Below, one piece after another: positions 7,900 through 17,816 of a DNA stretch of 64,000 bases. Position 1 is the stretch's first letter; each line of letters begins with the position of its first letter. Under the pieces are notes generated by a model. The model was not told where the DNA came from. It saw nothing but the letters and a program-made list of their open reading frames with translations, and did no database searches. The stretch is taken from positions 62,001 to 126,000 of the forward strand of contig JARYGU010000014.1 in NCBI GenBank assembly GCA_033795365.1, given 5' to 3'. The DNA is from JARYGU01 sp033795365 (lineage in GTDB: Bacteria; Pseudomonadota; Alphaproteobacteria; Rhizobiales; Rhizobiaceae). Made by a program: the position numbers and the translations under genes.

Positions 7900-10800
7900 A
7901 TGGGCACACGCAGCAATGTCAGGCGCGAGAAGTATATCGAAGCAGCAACCACAACCGCAAAGGCGCTCAGGACAGACTGCATAAGGCCCGAAATTCTCTT
8001 CGGTCGCGCAAGCAATGACGACTTGGAGCTCTACTCGGCCGATATGCTGGCCACCGTCGCTGCGCATGCCTACAGCGAGATAAAAGCCTGGGACGGCAGC
8101 ACGCCGCGTGTCACCGTGACCTCTCTCGAGGGTGTCGCACCGCAGGGCATTTCCGTTTCCGTTCTGGCAGTCACCGACCGGAACATGCCGTTTCTCTACG
8201 ATTCGGTAATGGGCGAGGTGACGAGCACGCATCGGGACATCCACCTGGCCGTCCATCCGATCCTCGTCATCGAGCCGGGCAAGGATCCTGTCCTGTTTTC
8301 ACCGGAGGAGGAAAGCAACCCTTTACACAGGGTCAGCCATATAGAGATCCATCTTTCCGAGCTCTCCGCCTCCGAAGCCGCCGCACTGATCGAGCGGGTT
8401 CGCCATGTGCTGGCACAAGTCCATCTCGCGGTGAGCGACTGGAAACCGATGATGGCAACGCTCGATGCGGCGGTGGCGGAAATGGAGCGCCACGCCCCCG
8501 CAAGGCGCAAGGCGGACAAGGACGAAGCGCTCGCCTTCCTGACCTGGCTTCGCGACAACAATTTCACCTTCCTCGGAATGCGGGAATATACTTATTCCGG
8601 CAAGGGCAGGAACGCCACTCTGGAGCGCGGCACGGGCGAGGGCCTCGGCATCCTTTCCGATCCGGAGGTGCGCGTCCTGCGGCTCGGAAAAGACGCAGTG
8701 ACGACGACGCCGGAGATCTTGGAGTTCCTCGACGGGCCGGACCTGCTGATCGTCACCAAGGCCAATGTGAAATCGGTGGTCCATCGCCGCGCCTACATGG
8801 ACTATGTCGGGGTCAAGCGTTTCGACGAGAAAGGCAACGTGGTCGGCGAACTGCGCATCGTCGGCCTCTTTACCTCCACCGCCTATACGCATGCGGCGTC
8901 CGAGATCCCGCTCCTGCAGTCCAAGATAGAGCGGGTCATCGACCATTTCGATTTCGACCCCGAAAGCCATTCGGGCAAGATGCTGCTGAACACACTGGAA
9001 TCCTACCCGCGCGACGATCTCTTCCAGATCGACGCGGGGCTCCTCGCCACCTTTTGCGAACAGATCAACGAGCTCGCCGACCGGCCGCGTGTGCGCGTGC
9101 TGCCCCGCATCGACCGTTTCGACCGCTTCGTCTCGGTCATCGTCTACGTGCCGCGCGAGCAATATGATTCCGACGTGCGCGAGCGGATCGGCAATCATCT
9201 GAAGACGGTCTATGACGGTCATGTCTCGGCTTATTATCCGGCTTTCCCGGGTGGCGGGCTCGCACGGGTGCATTTCATCATCGGTCGCTCGGGCGGCAAG
9301 ACGCCCCGCGTGCCGCAGAACAAGCTCGAACAGGCGATCCGGGAGATCGTGACGCGATGGAGCGACCGGTTTTCGGCGCTTGCCGGACCGGACTCGGTGA
9401 GCCTGATCACCGACCAGGGCTATCAGGGGGATTTCACACCGGCCGAAGCCTTCGCCGATCTCAAGTTCATCGAGGCCGTGACGCCGGAACATCCGATCCA
9501 GATCTCCTTCTACCGCAAGCGCAACGCCGACGATCCCAGCAGGCTGGAGCTGAAGATCTTCCATGCCGACGGTGCCGTTTCGCTCTCGCGGCGGGTTCCG
9601 CTGCTCGAAAATCTCGGCTTCGGGGTCGTCAGCGAGCAGACCCATGAAATCGTCATCCGCCAGCCGAACGCGTCGGAGCGACTTGTCGTGCTTCATGACA
9701 TGGAGCTTCAGCGCCGCGACGGGCGTGATTTCACGCCGAACCTGGTTCAGATGCTGGAAGAGGCTTTCCTGTTCGCCTGGCACGGACTGACCGACGACGA
9801 CAGCTTCAACCGGCTCATCCTCACGGCAGGTCTCAGCGCGCGCGAAATCATGGTGCTGCGAGCCATCGCACGCTATCTGCGCCAGACCGGCATCACCTAT
9901 TCGCAGGACTATATTGCGGAAACCCTGAACAAATACCCGGCGATCGCCGGCGATATTTTCCGGCTGTTTGCAGGCAGGTTCGACTCGAAGACGAGCGAGC
10001 GCAACCGGGCCAGGCGTGCAGCCGAGCTCGAACAATCGATCGAGGATGGGCTCTCCGCGGTTCCGAGCCTCGACGAGGACCGCATCCTGCGCCGCTATGT
10101 CAACGCGATCGGCGCCATGCTGAGGACGAACTACTTCCAGCGCGATCCGGACGGGCAGGCGCGCGCGACCCTTGCCTTCAAATTCGACCCTGCAAAGTTG
10201 GATGGCCTGCCGGAACCGCGGCCCTTCCGCGAGATCTTCGTGTATGGCGCGGAAGTCGAAGGCGTGCATCTGCGCTTCGGCAAGGTGGCGCGCGGCGGCA
10301 TCCGCTGGTCGGACCGGGCGCAGGATTACCGCACGGAAGTTCTGGGCCTCGTCAAGGCGCAGCAAGTCAAGAATGCAGTCATCGTTCCCGTCGGCGCGAA
10401 GGGCGGTTTCTACCCGAAGCGGCTGCCGGTGGGCGGAAATCGCGACGCCGTCTTCAAGGCCGGCACCGAAGCCTACAAGACCTATATCCGCAGCCTGCTT
10501 TCGATTACCGACAATATCGAGGGGCAGGAGGTGGTTGCGCCGAAGGAGACCATCCGCCTTGACGGCGACGACCCTTATTTCGTCGTGGCGGCGGACAAGG
10601 GGACGGCAACTTTTTCCGACACGGCGAACGGGCTCGCGCAGGAAGCGGGATTCTGGCTCGACGATGCTTTCGCATCGGGCGGTTCGGCGGGTTACGACCA
10701 CAAGAAGATGGGGATCACCGCCCGGGGCGCCTGGGAGGCGGTCAAACGGCATTTTCGGGAAATGGACACCGACATCCAGACGACGCCCTTTTCGGTGGCG

Positions 10801-12687
10801 GGCGTCGGCGACATGTCCGGCGACGTCTTCGGCAACGGCATGCTGCTGTCGCGCAAGATCAGGCTGATTGCAGCCTTCGATCACCGCGACATCTTCATCG
10901 ACCCGGATCCGGACACCGACGTTTCCTTCGCCGAGAGACGGCGCATGTTCAGCCTGCCGCGCTCGAGCTGGCAGGATTACAACCGCGGCGCCCTTTCGAA
11001 GGGCGGCATGATCATCTCGCGGACGGAAAAATCCGTTTCGCTGACGCCCGAAGCCCAGGCCGCGATCGGCATCGACCGGCAGAAAGCGACCCCTTTCGAG
11101 ATCATGACCGCGATCCTCAAGGCACCGGTCGATCTTCTCTGGTTCGGCGGCATCGGCACCTATATCCGCGCGCAGACGGAGACGGACGCGGATGTCGGCG
11201 ACCGCGCCAACGATCCCATCCGCATCGTGGCGGAGGACGTCCGCGCCAAGGTGATCGGCGAGGGCGCCAATCTGGGCGTGACGCAGCGGGGACGAATCGC
11301 ATTCGGGCTGAAGGGCGGGCGCTGCAATTCCGATGCGATCGACAATTCCGCCGGCGTGAATTCCTCCGACGTCGAGGTCAACATCAAGATCGCGCTTGCC
11401 TCCGCCATGCGCGAGGATCGACTGACACGCGCCAAACGAAACACCTTGCTCGCCTCCATGACCGACGACGTGGCCGGGCTGGTTCTGCGCAACAACTACC
11501 TGCAATCACTGGCGATCTCGCTGACGGAACGTCAGGGCGTCGCCAACCGGGCAGGACTGATGCGGCTGATGGGCAAGCTGGAATCGGCCGGCCAGCTCAA
11601 CCGCAAGGTCGAGACGCTGCCCGACGACCAGACGATGAGCGAGCGCTACCAGGCCGGAAAACCGCTGACGCGAGCGGAGATCGGCGTGCTGCTCTCTTAC
11701 GCCAAGCTCGTCCTCTTCGACGAAGTGGTTCACAGCGGCCTGCCCGACGATCCCTATTTCGAGCCGACGCTCATGGGCTATTTTCCGATGAGGATGCAGC
11801 GGGCATTTGCCGGAGACATCCGCTCCCACCGGCTGCGGCGCGAGATCATCGCCACGCTGCTGGCCAATGAGACCATCAACAGGGGAGGACCCGCCTTCGT
11901 CACCACCCTGACCGACGGCACCGGCTTCGTGACGGCCGATGCGGTAAAGGCGGCGGTCGCGGCGGATGACGGCTTCGGTCTGCAAAAGCTCTATGAAGCA
12001 ACGGATGCGCTCGACACCATCGTGAGCGGCTCGGTGCAGAACGAGCTCTACGAAGAGATCGGCCGCGTTTTCGCAGCGGCGGCAAGCCTGCTGCTGTCGA
12101 CGGGCGGTATTGCCGGCCCGATGGACGGGGTCGTGCATCGTCTGAAGCAGGCGATCAGACAGCTACGCCCGCACATGGCCTCGTTGATGCCGGAACAGGC
12201 GGGCGACGACGCGCGGCGCAAGGCGCATTATTTCGAGGACAAGGGCGTGCCGCCGGAGCTCGCCGGAGAAATCGCCGCACTTTCCGCAATGACGTTCGTT
12301 CCGGAGATCATGCTCATCTCCGCTTCCACCGGCGACAGCCTGCTGAAGACCGCACAAGTCTATGCGGGCGTGAGCGGTGAGCTGAACATAGGCCGGCTGT
12401 TGACTGCGGCGGCGCGCGTTCAGCCCGGCGACCTCTACGAATCGCTGGCATTGCAGAGAAACCTGAACGACATCGCCAATGCGCGGCGCGATCTGGCGGC
12501 ATCCGTTCTGACGCGCCACAAGGGGGAAAAGAATCCGGTCGCCGCCTGGCAGGCGGCCGATCGCGAGCGCCTGGTGAAGCTCGGCGGACGGCTTTTCGCC
12601 CTTACGGAAACCGGCGAAGCGACGCTCGCCAAGATTTCCGTCGCAGCCGGCGTGTTGAGCGACCTTGCACAGGGCAAGGCGAGATGA
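7900..12687 (+). CDS. gdhB: NAD-specific glutamate dehydrogenase, large type (GDH_1600)
   Basis: 1,595 residues, matching the roughly 1,600-residue NAD-dependent glutamate dehydrogenases of proteobacteria. The enzyme deaminates glutamate to 2-oxoglutarate and ammonia, mainly in catabolism. N-terminal ACT-like regulatory regions occupy about the first 700 residues. The catalytic domain follows, with KVARGGIRWSDR and VPVGAKGGFYPK carrying the substrate lysines, and a dinucleotide-binding region around GVGDMSGDVFGNGML. ATG 7900 has GGGAGATAT upstream; the ORF is open further upstream to 7672 but that stretch is AT-richer and unlike the family. Gene symbols vary between species, so mine is tentative. 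Single gene. Confidence 0.93.
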   Translation: MGTRSNVRREKYIEAATTTAKALRTDCIRPEILFGRASNDDLELYSADMLATVAAHAYSEIKAWDGSTPRVTVTSLEGVAPQGISVSVLAVTDRNMPFLYDSVMGEVTSTHRDIHLAVHPILVIEPGKDPVLFSPEEESNPLHRVSHIEIHLSELSASEAAALIERVRHVLAQVHLAVSDWKPMMATLDAAVAEMERHAPARRKADKDEALAFLTWLRDNNFTFLGMREYTYSGKGRNATLERGTGEGLGILSDPEVRVLRLGKDAVTTTPEILEFLDGPDLLIVTKANVKSVVHRRAYMDYVGVKRFDEKGNVVGELRIVGLFTSTAYTHAASEIPLLQSKIERVIDHFDFDPESHSGKMLLNTLESYPRDDLFQIDAGLLATFCEQINELADRPRVRVLPRIDRFDRFVSVIVYVPREQYDSDVRERIGNHLKTVYDGHVSAYYPAFPGGGLARVHFIIGRSGGKTPRVPQNKLEQAIREIVTRWSDRFSALAGPDSVSLITDQGYQGDFTPAEAFADLKFIEAVTPEHPIQISFYRKRNADDPSRLELKIFHADGAVSLSRRVPLLENLGFGVVSEQTHEIVIRQPNASERLVVLHDMELQRRDGRDFTPNLVQMLEEAFLFAWHGLTDDDSFNRLILTAGLSAREIMVLRAIARYLRQTGITYSQDYIAETLNKYPAIAGDIFRLFAGRFDSKTSERNRARRAAELEQSIEDGLSAVPSLDEDRILRRYVNAIGAMLRTNYFQRDPDGQARATLAFKFDPAKLDGLPEPRPFREIFVYGAEVEGVHLRFGKVARGGIRWSDRAQDYRTEVLGLVKAQQVKNAVIVPVGAKGGFYPKRLPVGGNRDAVFKAGTEAYKTYIRSLLSITDNIEGQEVVAPKETIRLDGDDPYFVVAADKGTATFSDTANGLAQEAGFWLDDAFASGGSAGYDHKKMGITARGAWEAVKRHFREMDTDIQTTPFSVAGVGDMSGDVFGNGMLLSRKIRLIAAFDHRDIFIDPDPDTDVSFAERRRMFSLPRSSWQDYNRGALSKGGMIISRTEKSVSLTPEAQAAIGIDRQKATPFEIMTAILKAPVDLLWFGGIGTYIRAQTETDADVGDRANDPIRIVAEDVRAKVIGEGANLGVTQRGRIAFGLKGGRCNSDAIDNSAGVNSSDVEVNIKIALASAMREDRLTRAKRNTLLASMTDDVAGLVLRNNYLQSLAISLTERQGVANRAGLMRLMGKLESAGQLNRKVETLPDDQTMSERYQAGKPLTRAEIGVLLSYAKLVLFDEVVHSGLPDDPYFEPTLMGYFPMRMQRAFAGDIRSHRLRREIIATLLANETINRGGPAFVTTLTDGTGFVTADAVKAAVAADDGFGLQKLYEATDALDTIVSGSVQNELYEEIGRVFAAAASLLLSTGGIAGPMDGVVHRLKQAIRQLRPHMASLMPEQAGDDARRKAHYFEDKGVPPELAGEIAALSAMTFVPEIMLISASTGDSLLKTAQVYAGVSGELNIGRLLTAAARVQPGDLYESLALQRNLNDIANARRDLAASVLTRHKGEKNPVAAWQAADRERLVKLGGRLFALTETGEATLAKISVAAGVLSDLAQGKAR

Positions 12688-12787
12688 GACAGTCGCGCCC
12701 ATGACGCAGGTATCAGCAAGCGATCCCGTTCCAAAAGATCGTTAGCCGGCAACCGCGGATGAAGCGGCGATCCGCCACGGAGGGACG

Positions 12788-14173
12788 ATGAGCGTGACGA
12801 CGGAAGCGACCGGGCGGCCGGCAAGCCGTCTCGGCATTGGCGGCTGGATGCTGTTCGACTGGGCGGCGCAGCCCTTCTTCACCGTCGTGACCACCTTCGT
12901 CTTCGGGCCCTATCTCGTCTCGCGCATGACTGCCGATCCGGTTGCCGGGCAGGCAGCCTGGAGCTATACGCTGACCGTTGCCGGCATCATCATCGCGATC
13001 CTTTCCCCGGTACTTGGCTCGATCGCGGACGCCACAGGCCCCAGAAAGCCTTGGATCGGCTTTTTCGCCATCATCAAGATCGCCTCGCTGGCAGCGCTCT
13101 GGTATGCCGCGCCCGGCAGCAGCCTGCTCTTCGTCATGACGATGGTCGTTTTCGCCACGGTGGCGGCGGAATTCTCGATCGTCTTCAACGATTCGATGAT
13201 GCCTCGGCTGGTGAGCGCTGACCAGACCGGGCGGATTTCCAATATCGCCTGGGGACTTGGCTATCTCGGTGGGATGATCGTGCTGATCGCCATGGTCACG
13301 CTTCTGGCCGGCAGTCCGGAATCCGGCAAAACAATCATCGGGATCGATCCGCTGTTCGGCCTCGACCCGGCCGAGGGCGAGGACGCGCGCATCGCCGGCC
13401 CGATCTCCGCACTCTGGTATCTGGTTTTCGTCCTGCCGATGTTCCTGTTCACACCCGACCAGGGACGGGGAATGCCGCTGGGCAATGCCATTCGAACCGG
13501 ACTTGCGGAGCTCAAGGGCACCATCGGGGAACTGCGCGAGCGGCGCGGCGTCCTGCGCTTTCTCATCGCCCGGATGATCTACCAGGATGGCGTCAACGGA
13601 CTGCTCGCGCTCGGAGGCGCGTTTGCCGCCGGGATGTTTTCCTGGCAGACGATGGAGCTCGGCATTTACGGCATCATCCTCAATGTCGTGGCGATCGGCG
13701 GCTGCCTCTATGCGAGCCGGCTCGACATGCGGCTCGGCTCGAAGAAGGTGGTCGTCGCCAGCCTCGCCTGCCTGACGGCCGCAACATTCGGAATCATCTC
13801 CACCGGGCCCGGCTTCACGTTTTTCGGGGCCGTTCCGCTTCCGCTGGAGGATTCGGGCGGGCTCTTCGGCACCGCGGCGGAAAAGGCCTACATCCTGTAC
13901 GGCCTGCTTGTCGGCGTAGCTTTCGGCCCGGTACAGGCGTCCGCTCGCTCCTATCTGGCGCGCAGCCTCCATCCGGACGAAGCGGGCCGCTATTTCGGGC
14001 TCTACGCGCTTTCGGGCCGCGCGACGTCCTTCCTCGCGCCGCTTTCCGTGGCGGTCATCACGAGCGCGACCGGCTCGGCACGGCTCGGAATGGCCGCCCT
14101 CATCGTCTTTCTTGTCATCGGTCTGCTTCTGCTCCTGAAGACACCCTATCCGGCCAACCAGCCCAAACTCTGA
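12788..14173 (+). CDS. UMF1/Atg22-like MFS transporter
   Basis: 461-residue membrane protein with about twelve hydrophobic segments. The opening GWMLFDWAAQPFFTVVTTFVF is typical of the UMF1 (Atg22-related) branch of the major facilitator superfamily, as are VLGSIADATGPRKPW and the late RSYLARSLHPDEAGRYFGLY block. Yeast Atg22 exports amino acids from the vacuole; bacterial substrates are not known. ATG 12788 is preceded by GGAGGGACG. It starts 100 nt after the glutamate dehydrogenase gene in the same direction, so a link to amino acid flux is possible but not shown. Confidence 0.85.
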   Translation: MSVTTEATGRPASRLGIGGWMLFDWAAQPFFTVVTTFVFGPYLVSRMTADPVAGQAAWSYTLTVAGIIIAILSPVLGSIADATGPRKPWIGFFAIIKIASLAALWYAAPGSSLLFVMTMVVFATVAAEFSIVFNDSMMPRLVSADQTGRISNIAWGLGYLGGMIVLIAMVTLLAGSPESGKTIIGIDPLFGLDPAEGEDARIAGPISALWYLVFVLPMFLFTPDQGRGMPLGNAIRTGLAELKGTIGELRERRGVLRFLIARMIYQDGVNGLLALGGAFAAGMFSWQTMELGIYGIILNVVAIGGCLYASRLDMRLGSKKVVVASLACLTAATFGIISTGPGFTFFGAVPLPLEDSGGLFGTAAEKAYILYGLLVGVAFGPVQASARSYLARSLHPDEAGRYFGLYALSGRATSFLAPLSVAVITSATGSARLGMAALIVFLVIGLLLLLKTPYPANQPKL

Positions 14174-14184
14174 CGCGGTAGAAG

Positions 14185-14213
14185 GCGCCGCGCATCCAAT
14201 GGTTACGCGGCGC
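14185..14213. terminator. Hairpin between convergent transporter and purH genes
   Basis: GCGCCGCG (14185-14192) and CGCGGCGC (14206-14213) form a perfect 8-bp stem around a 13-nt loop. Neither side has a clear T run, so it may be a weak bidirectional terminator or only an mRNA 3'-end structure. Confidence 0.5.
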
Positions 14214-14250
14214 GGAGTTGTTGCTTGCTAACGGCTTTCCGCGCTCCGCT

Positions 14251-15861
14251 TCAGTGGCGGAAATGGCGCATGCCGGTGAAAACCATGGCGACGCCCGCTT
14301 CGTCAGCGGCGGCGATGACCTCCGCATCCCGCATCGATCCTCCCGGCTGGATGACCGCGGTGGCACCGGCAGCGATGGCCGAAAGCAGACCGTCGGCAAA
14401 AGGCAGGAAAGCTTCCGAAGCCACGGCCGAACCGCGCGTCAACGGCTCGGCGAGACCCATAGCCTTGGCTGCCTCCTCCGCCTTGAGGCCGGCGATGCGA
14501 GCCGAATCGACCCGGCTCATCTGACCCGCGCCGATGCCGGCGGTCTGGCCGTCTTTCGCATAGACAACCGCATTCGACTTCACATGCTTCGCCACCTTGA
14601 AGGCGAACTTCATGTCCTCGAGCTCCCGTGCCGTCGGCGCACGCTTGGTCACCACTTTCAGCTCGAGATCCTCGACCATGCCGTTATCGCGCGTCTGCAC
14701 CAGTAAGCCGCCGGAAACGGTCTTTGCAGAAAGTCCGGGTAAGCGCGGATCGGGAAGGGCGCCGGTGACGAGGAGGCGCAGATTGGGCTTGGTAGCGATG
14801 ACCGCACGCGCTGCCTCGTCGGCCTCAGGGGCGATGATCACCTCGGTGAAGAGCTTGACGATCTCTTCCGCCGTCTCTCCGTCGAGAACCGTGTTGAGCG
14901 CGATGATGCCGCCGAAGGCAGAGACGGGATCGCAGGCGAGCGCACGCCTATAGGCATCCTTCAGCGTTGCGCCGGTTGCAACGCCGCAGGGATTGGCATG
15001 CTTGATGATCGCGCAGGCCGGGCCGTTTTCCGGCAGGAACTCGGCAACGAGTTCGAAGGCGGCATCCGTGTCGTTGATATTGTTGTAGGAAAGCTGCTTT
15101 CCCTGCACCAGGGTGGCGGTGGCGACGCCGGGGCGGTTTTCGCCGGTCACGTAGAAGCCTGCCTTCTGGTGCGGGTTTTCGCCATAGCGCATCTCTTCCT
15201 TCAATACGCCGCGGAGAACCCTGTGGTGCGGCATGGAAATATCGAGCGCTTCGGCAAACCAGTTGGAGATCGCCGCGTCGTAAGCTGCCGTGCGGGCATA
15301 GGCTTTTGCCGCCATGCGCTGGCGGAAGGCGTAGGAAGTCGTGCCGTCTTTCAGCTCCGAAAGAAGCCCCGAATAATCGGCCGGATCGGTGACGACGGTG
15401 ACATAGGCGTGGTTTTTCGCCGAAGCGCGGATCATCGCCGGTCCGCCGATGTCGATATTCTCGACGGTGGTCGGGTAATCGCCGCCTTTGGCGCGGACGT
15501 CCTCGAACGGATAGAGATTTATGACGGCAAGGTCGATCGCGCCGATATTGTGTGCCTTCATCGCCGCAACATGCTCCTCGTCGTCGCGGATCGCGAGCAG
15601 ACCGCCGTGAACGGACGGATGCAGCGTCTTGACGCGCCCGTCCATGATTTCGGGAAAACCGGTGACCTCCGAGACATCGACGACATCGAGTCCCGCATCG
15701 CGCAGCGCCTTGTGCGTGCCGCCGGTCGAAAGCAGCCTGACGCCTTTTGCCGCCAATGCGCGGGCAAGATCGACGACGCCGGCCTTGTCGGAAACGGAGA
15801 GAAGGGCGGTGCGGACCTGGACCCGGTCGGGTGCGGGAATTTTCTTGGAGATGACGGCCAT
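14251..15861 (-). CDS. purH: Bifunctional AICAR formyltransferase / IMP cyclohydrolase
   Basis: 536 residues, full length. PurH carries out the last two steps of IMP synthesis: formyl transfer from 10-formyl-tetrahydrofolate to AICAR, then ring closure. The N-terminal cyclohydrolase (MGS-like) domain shows LLSTGGTHKALRDAG and GFPEIMDGRVKTLHPSVHGG. The C-terminal transformylase domain shows IIKHANPCGVA with the catalytic Lys-His pair. ATG 15861 directly follows a GGAGCACCCC run. It lies 94 nt downstream of the heparinase-like gene on the same strand; a GGCCGGCC hairpin (15880-15896) sits in that gap. Confidence 0.96.
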   Translation of the reverse strand: MAVISKKIPAPDRVQVRTALLSVSDKAGVVDLARALAAKGVRLLSTGGTHKALRDAGLDVVDVSEVTGFPEIMDGRVKTLHPSVHGGLLAIRDDEEHVAAMKAHNIGAIDLAVINLYPFEDVRAKGGDYPTTVENIDIGGPAMIRASAKNHAYVTVVTDPADYSGLLSELKDGTTSYAFRQRMAAKAYARTAAYDAAISNWFAEALDISMPHHRVLRGVLKEEMRYGENPHQKAGFYVTGENRPGVATATLVQGKQLSYNNINDTDAAFELVAEFLPENGPACAIIKHANPCGVATGATLKDAYRRALACDPVSAFGGIIALNTVLDGETAEEIVKLFTEVIIAPEADEAARAVIATKPNLRLLVTGALPDPRLPGLSAKTVSGGLLVQTRDNGMVEDLELKVVTKRAPTARELEDMKFAFKVAKHVKSNAVVYAKDGQTAGIGAGQMSRVDSARIAGLKAEEAAKAMGLAEPLTRGSAVASEAFLPFADGLLSAIAAGATAVIQPGGSMRDAEVIAAADEAGVAMVFTGMRHFRH

Positions 15862-15955
15862 GGGGTGCTCCGGTTGATGGCCGGCCTCGGGCCGGCGGAG
15901 GACATGCGCCCCGTTAGCACAGCCATCCGGCGGAGAAAACCGGAAACCGCGCCAG

Positions 15956-17641
15956 TCAGCCCTGCCGCGTCATCAGCCACTGGATTTCCGGAACTTCGCC
16001 GACCGGCATGGTCAGCGTGATCTGACGCGAGCTCCTGACGCCGGAAGGATCCGCAAAGAACACGTCCTCCTCTTCGACGACCGGAACGTCGAGGCAGGAG
16101 AAGACCCAGGTGTCGCCATCGGGAGCGACCAGCCAAATCTCCTGTTCGCCGGCTATGTGGATCTGTATCGCCGGATGGATGTGAAAACGGATCACCGCGC
16201 TGCCCCTGTCGGACGAAAGCGGAGCTTCGCCGCCGCGGCGAAAAAACCGCTCCCGGCCTCGTATCGTCCTGCCATCGGCGGTCAGATGGATGTCGCGCTC
16301 GTAAAGGAGGTTAAAATTGTCGAGATAACCGTCATGGCTCGCCGTGAGGCCGCAGGCGCCGTCCGGCCTGTCGTAGCGGCTCGCATCCACCTTGGAAACG
16401 CCGCCGACGACGATCGGCCCGAGGAACTGGGAGGACGACAGGCGCAGCGACGACGTGTCGTTGAGGGTGGCCACGGAATGCGCCGCCGTGGTCCGCGACA
16501 TCTGGCGCATCCGCTCGCCGGCAAAGCGCGGCAAGCCGGAATTGACGATGAAGCGGTGCCTTCCGGAGGACATTTCCAGCGACAGGGTGCCTGCGGCGGC
16601 CGTTGCCGAGAGCTCGACCGAAAGCGGCTTTCCGGTATCGAGGAGAAGGACCGTGTCGCTGGCGGCAAGCCGCTCGTAGCGGATGGACGGCAGCGCGCGG
16701 AAGGGCGCTCCGCCGGTTTCGTCATAGCGCAGCACCGAGATCAGCTCATTGGCCAAAGTGTAGGTGGCGCCGTTGAAGAGAGCGAGTTCGCCGCTCTGGT
16801 GGCGAAAGAAGCGCAATGCCGGAAAGATCCGGTCGATACAGGGAATGAGCTGTGTCGGGACATCATGCCCAAGATTGACATAGGTCTGGCGCAGAGGCAG
16901 CAAATCCAAGAGCAGATCGAGCGCAACACGCGGATTGCGCGAACAATGGCCGCCGTCCGGCAGAATCTGGCGCTGGAGCTCGAAATCCAGATTGCGCGCA
17001 GCCTTGCGGATGCTCGATCCGGAAGCGGGCATCGCGATCGAGGCCATAGCGAGCGCGACCCGCACACGCAGGCGCACTTCACCGTCGCGGGTGGTATCGG
17101 CGATGTGCTTCAGATAACGCACCTGAAACGCAAGGCTGCGCAGAAAGCGCCGGTAAAAAGGATACTCGGCCTCCCTGAGCACGACCGGCGAATGGGAAAG
17201 CCAGGCGATGATGCGCTGCGAGATGACATCGGGGCGCCAGGCTATGCCGCCGATCACCCGGCCATGGCTTTGGATCCAGTCGTCGAGGATGACCCGTGCG
17301 GTCATCGACGCCGTTTCCTCCTGCGCCGCCCGCATATGGCGAAGCCAGCCGAAACTGTGCAGCTTTACCGCGAATTCCTCCGAGGGCAGTTCCAGCGCAA
17401 AGGGCGATTCACCCTCGCAGTCGAGAATGCGGCCGGCAAGCGGAAAGCGGCCAGCGATGATTTCCTCGGCAGCGAATGTATCGGACGCATGCAGGTCCGT
17501 GGGAGCGACGACGAGGCGGTCCGGAGCACTGCCGGCAAAGCGCAATGCCGAAATCCGACCGATTGCAAGTCTTCGCGCGAAGCGGCGCCACCCCTCACGC
17601 AAATACAGATAGAGAATACGCTGCCTGTCGGAAAGCCGCAT
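15956..17641 (-). CDS. Heparinase II/III-family protein
   Basis: 561 residues. The middle region (about 180-330) is an alpha-helical toroid typical of heparinase II/III-like proteins, with HCSRNPRVALDLLLDLLPLR. The C-terminal half is beta-rich with ARYDRPDGACGLTASHDGY-like blocks carrying the His expected in the family beta-sandwich. Characterised relatives are polysaccharide lyases acting on heparin or alginate. No signal peptide is visible, so it should be cytoplasmic, which is odd for a lyase. The start is uncertain: ATG 17641 with a weak GAAGG, or TTG 17686. It lies between the rsmB-like gene and purH, all on the minus strand. Confidence 0.8.
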   Translation of the reverse strand: MRLSDRQRILYLYLREGWRRFARRLAIGRISALRFAGSAPDRLVVAPTDLHASDTFAAEEIIAGRFPLAGRILDCEGESPFALELPSEEFAVKLHSFGWLRHMRAAQEETASMTARVILDDWIQSHGRVIGGIAWRPDVISQRIIAWLSHSPVVLREAEYPFYRRFLRSLAFQVRYLKHIADTTRDGEVRLRVRVALAMASIAMPASGSSIRKAARNLDFELQRQILPDGGHCSRNPRVALDLLLDLLPLRQTYVNLGHDVPTQLIPCIDRIFPALRFFRHQSGELALFNGATYTLANELISVLRYDETGGAPFRALPSIRYERLAASDTVLLLDTGKPLSVELSATAAAGTLSLEMSSGRHRFIVNSGLPRFAGERMRQMSRTTAAHSVATLNDTSSLRLSSSQFLGPIVVGGVSKVDASRYDRPDGACGLTASHDGYLDNFNLLYERDIHLTADGRTIRGRERFFRRGGEAPLSSDRGSAVIRFHIHPAIQIHIAGEQEIWLVAPDGDTWVFSCLDVPVVEEEDVFFADPSGVRSSRQITLTMPVGEVPEIQWLMTRQG

Positions 17642-17816
17642 GGTTAATGACTGCCTTCTGAAACGGCTATGTCCAAGTGAAGTCAATTCGGTGGATCAAA
17701 TCGGATCAATGCCGCTCCCGTGCTATTGGTAGGCCCATGAAGCGACCGGCGTCAATTCATCCGCAAACGCTAAATTGTTGATGAAGGAGAGAAAAAACGT
17801 CGGGTTGGAGCGGCTG

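Noticed and set aside
8323..11505. A 1,060-codon open frame on the minus strand opposite the glutamate dehydrogenase gene
   Set aside because: It is in antisense to a well-supported 1,595-residue enzyme, shows low-complexity Arg/Asp/His-rich sequence with no family resemblance, and long antisense frames are common in GC-rich genes.
15880..15896. GCCGGCC/GGCCGGC hairpin just upstream of purH
   Set aside because: It has no T run and lies in a GC-rich gap where such pairing is expected by chance. The purine riboswitch core was not found here.
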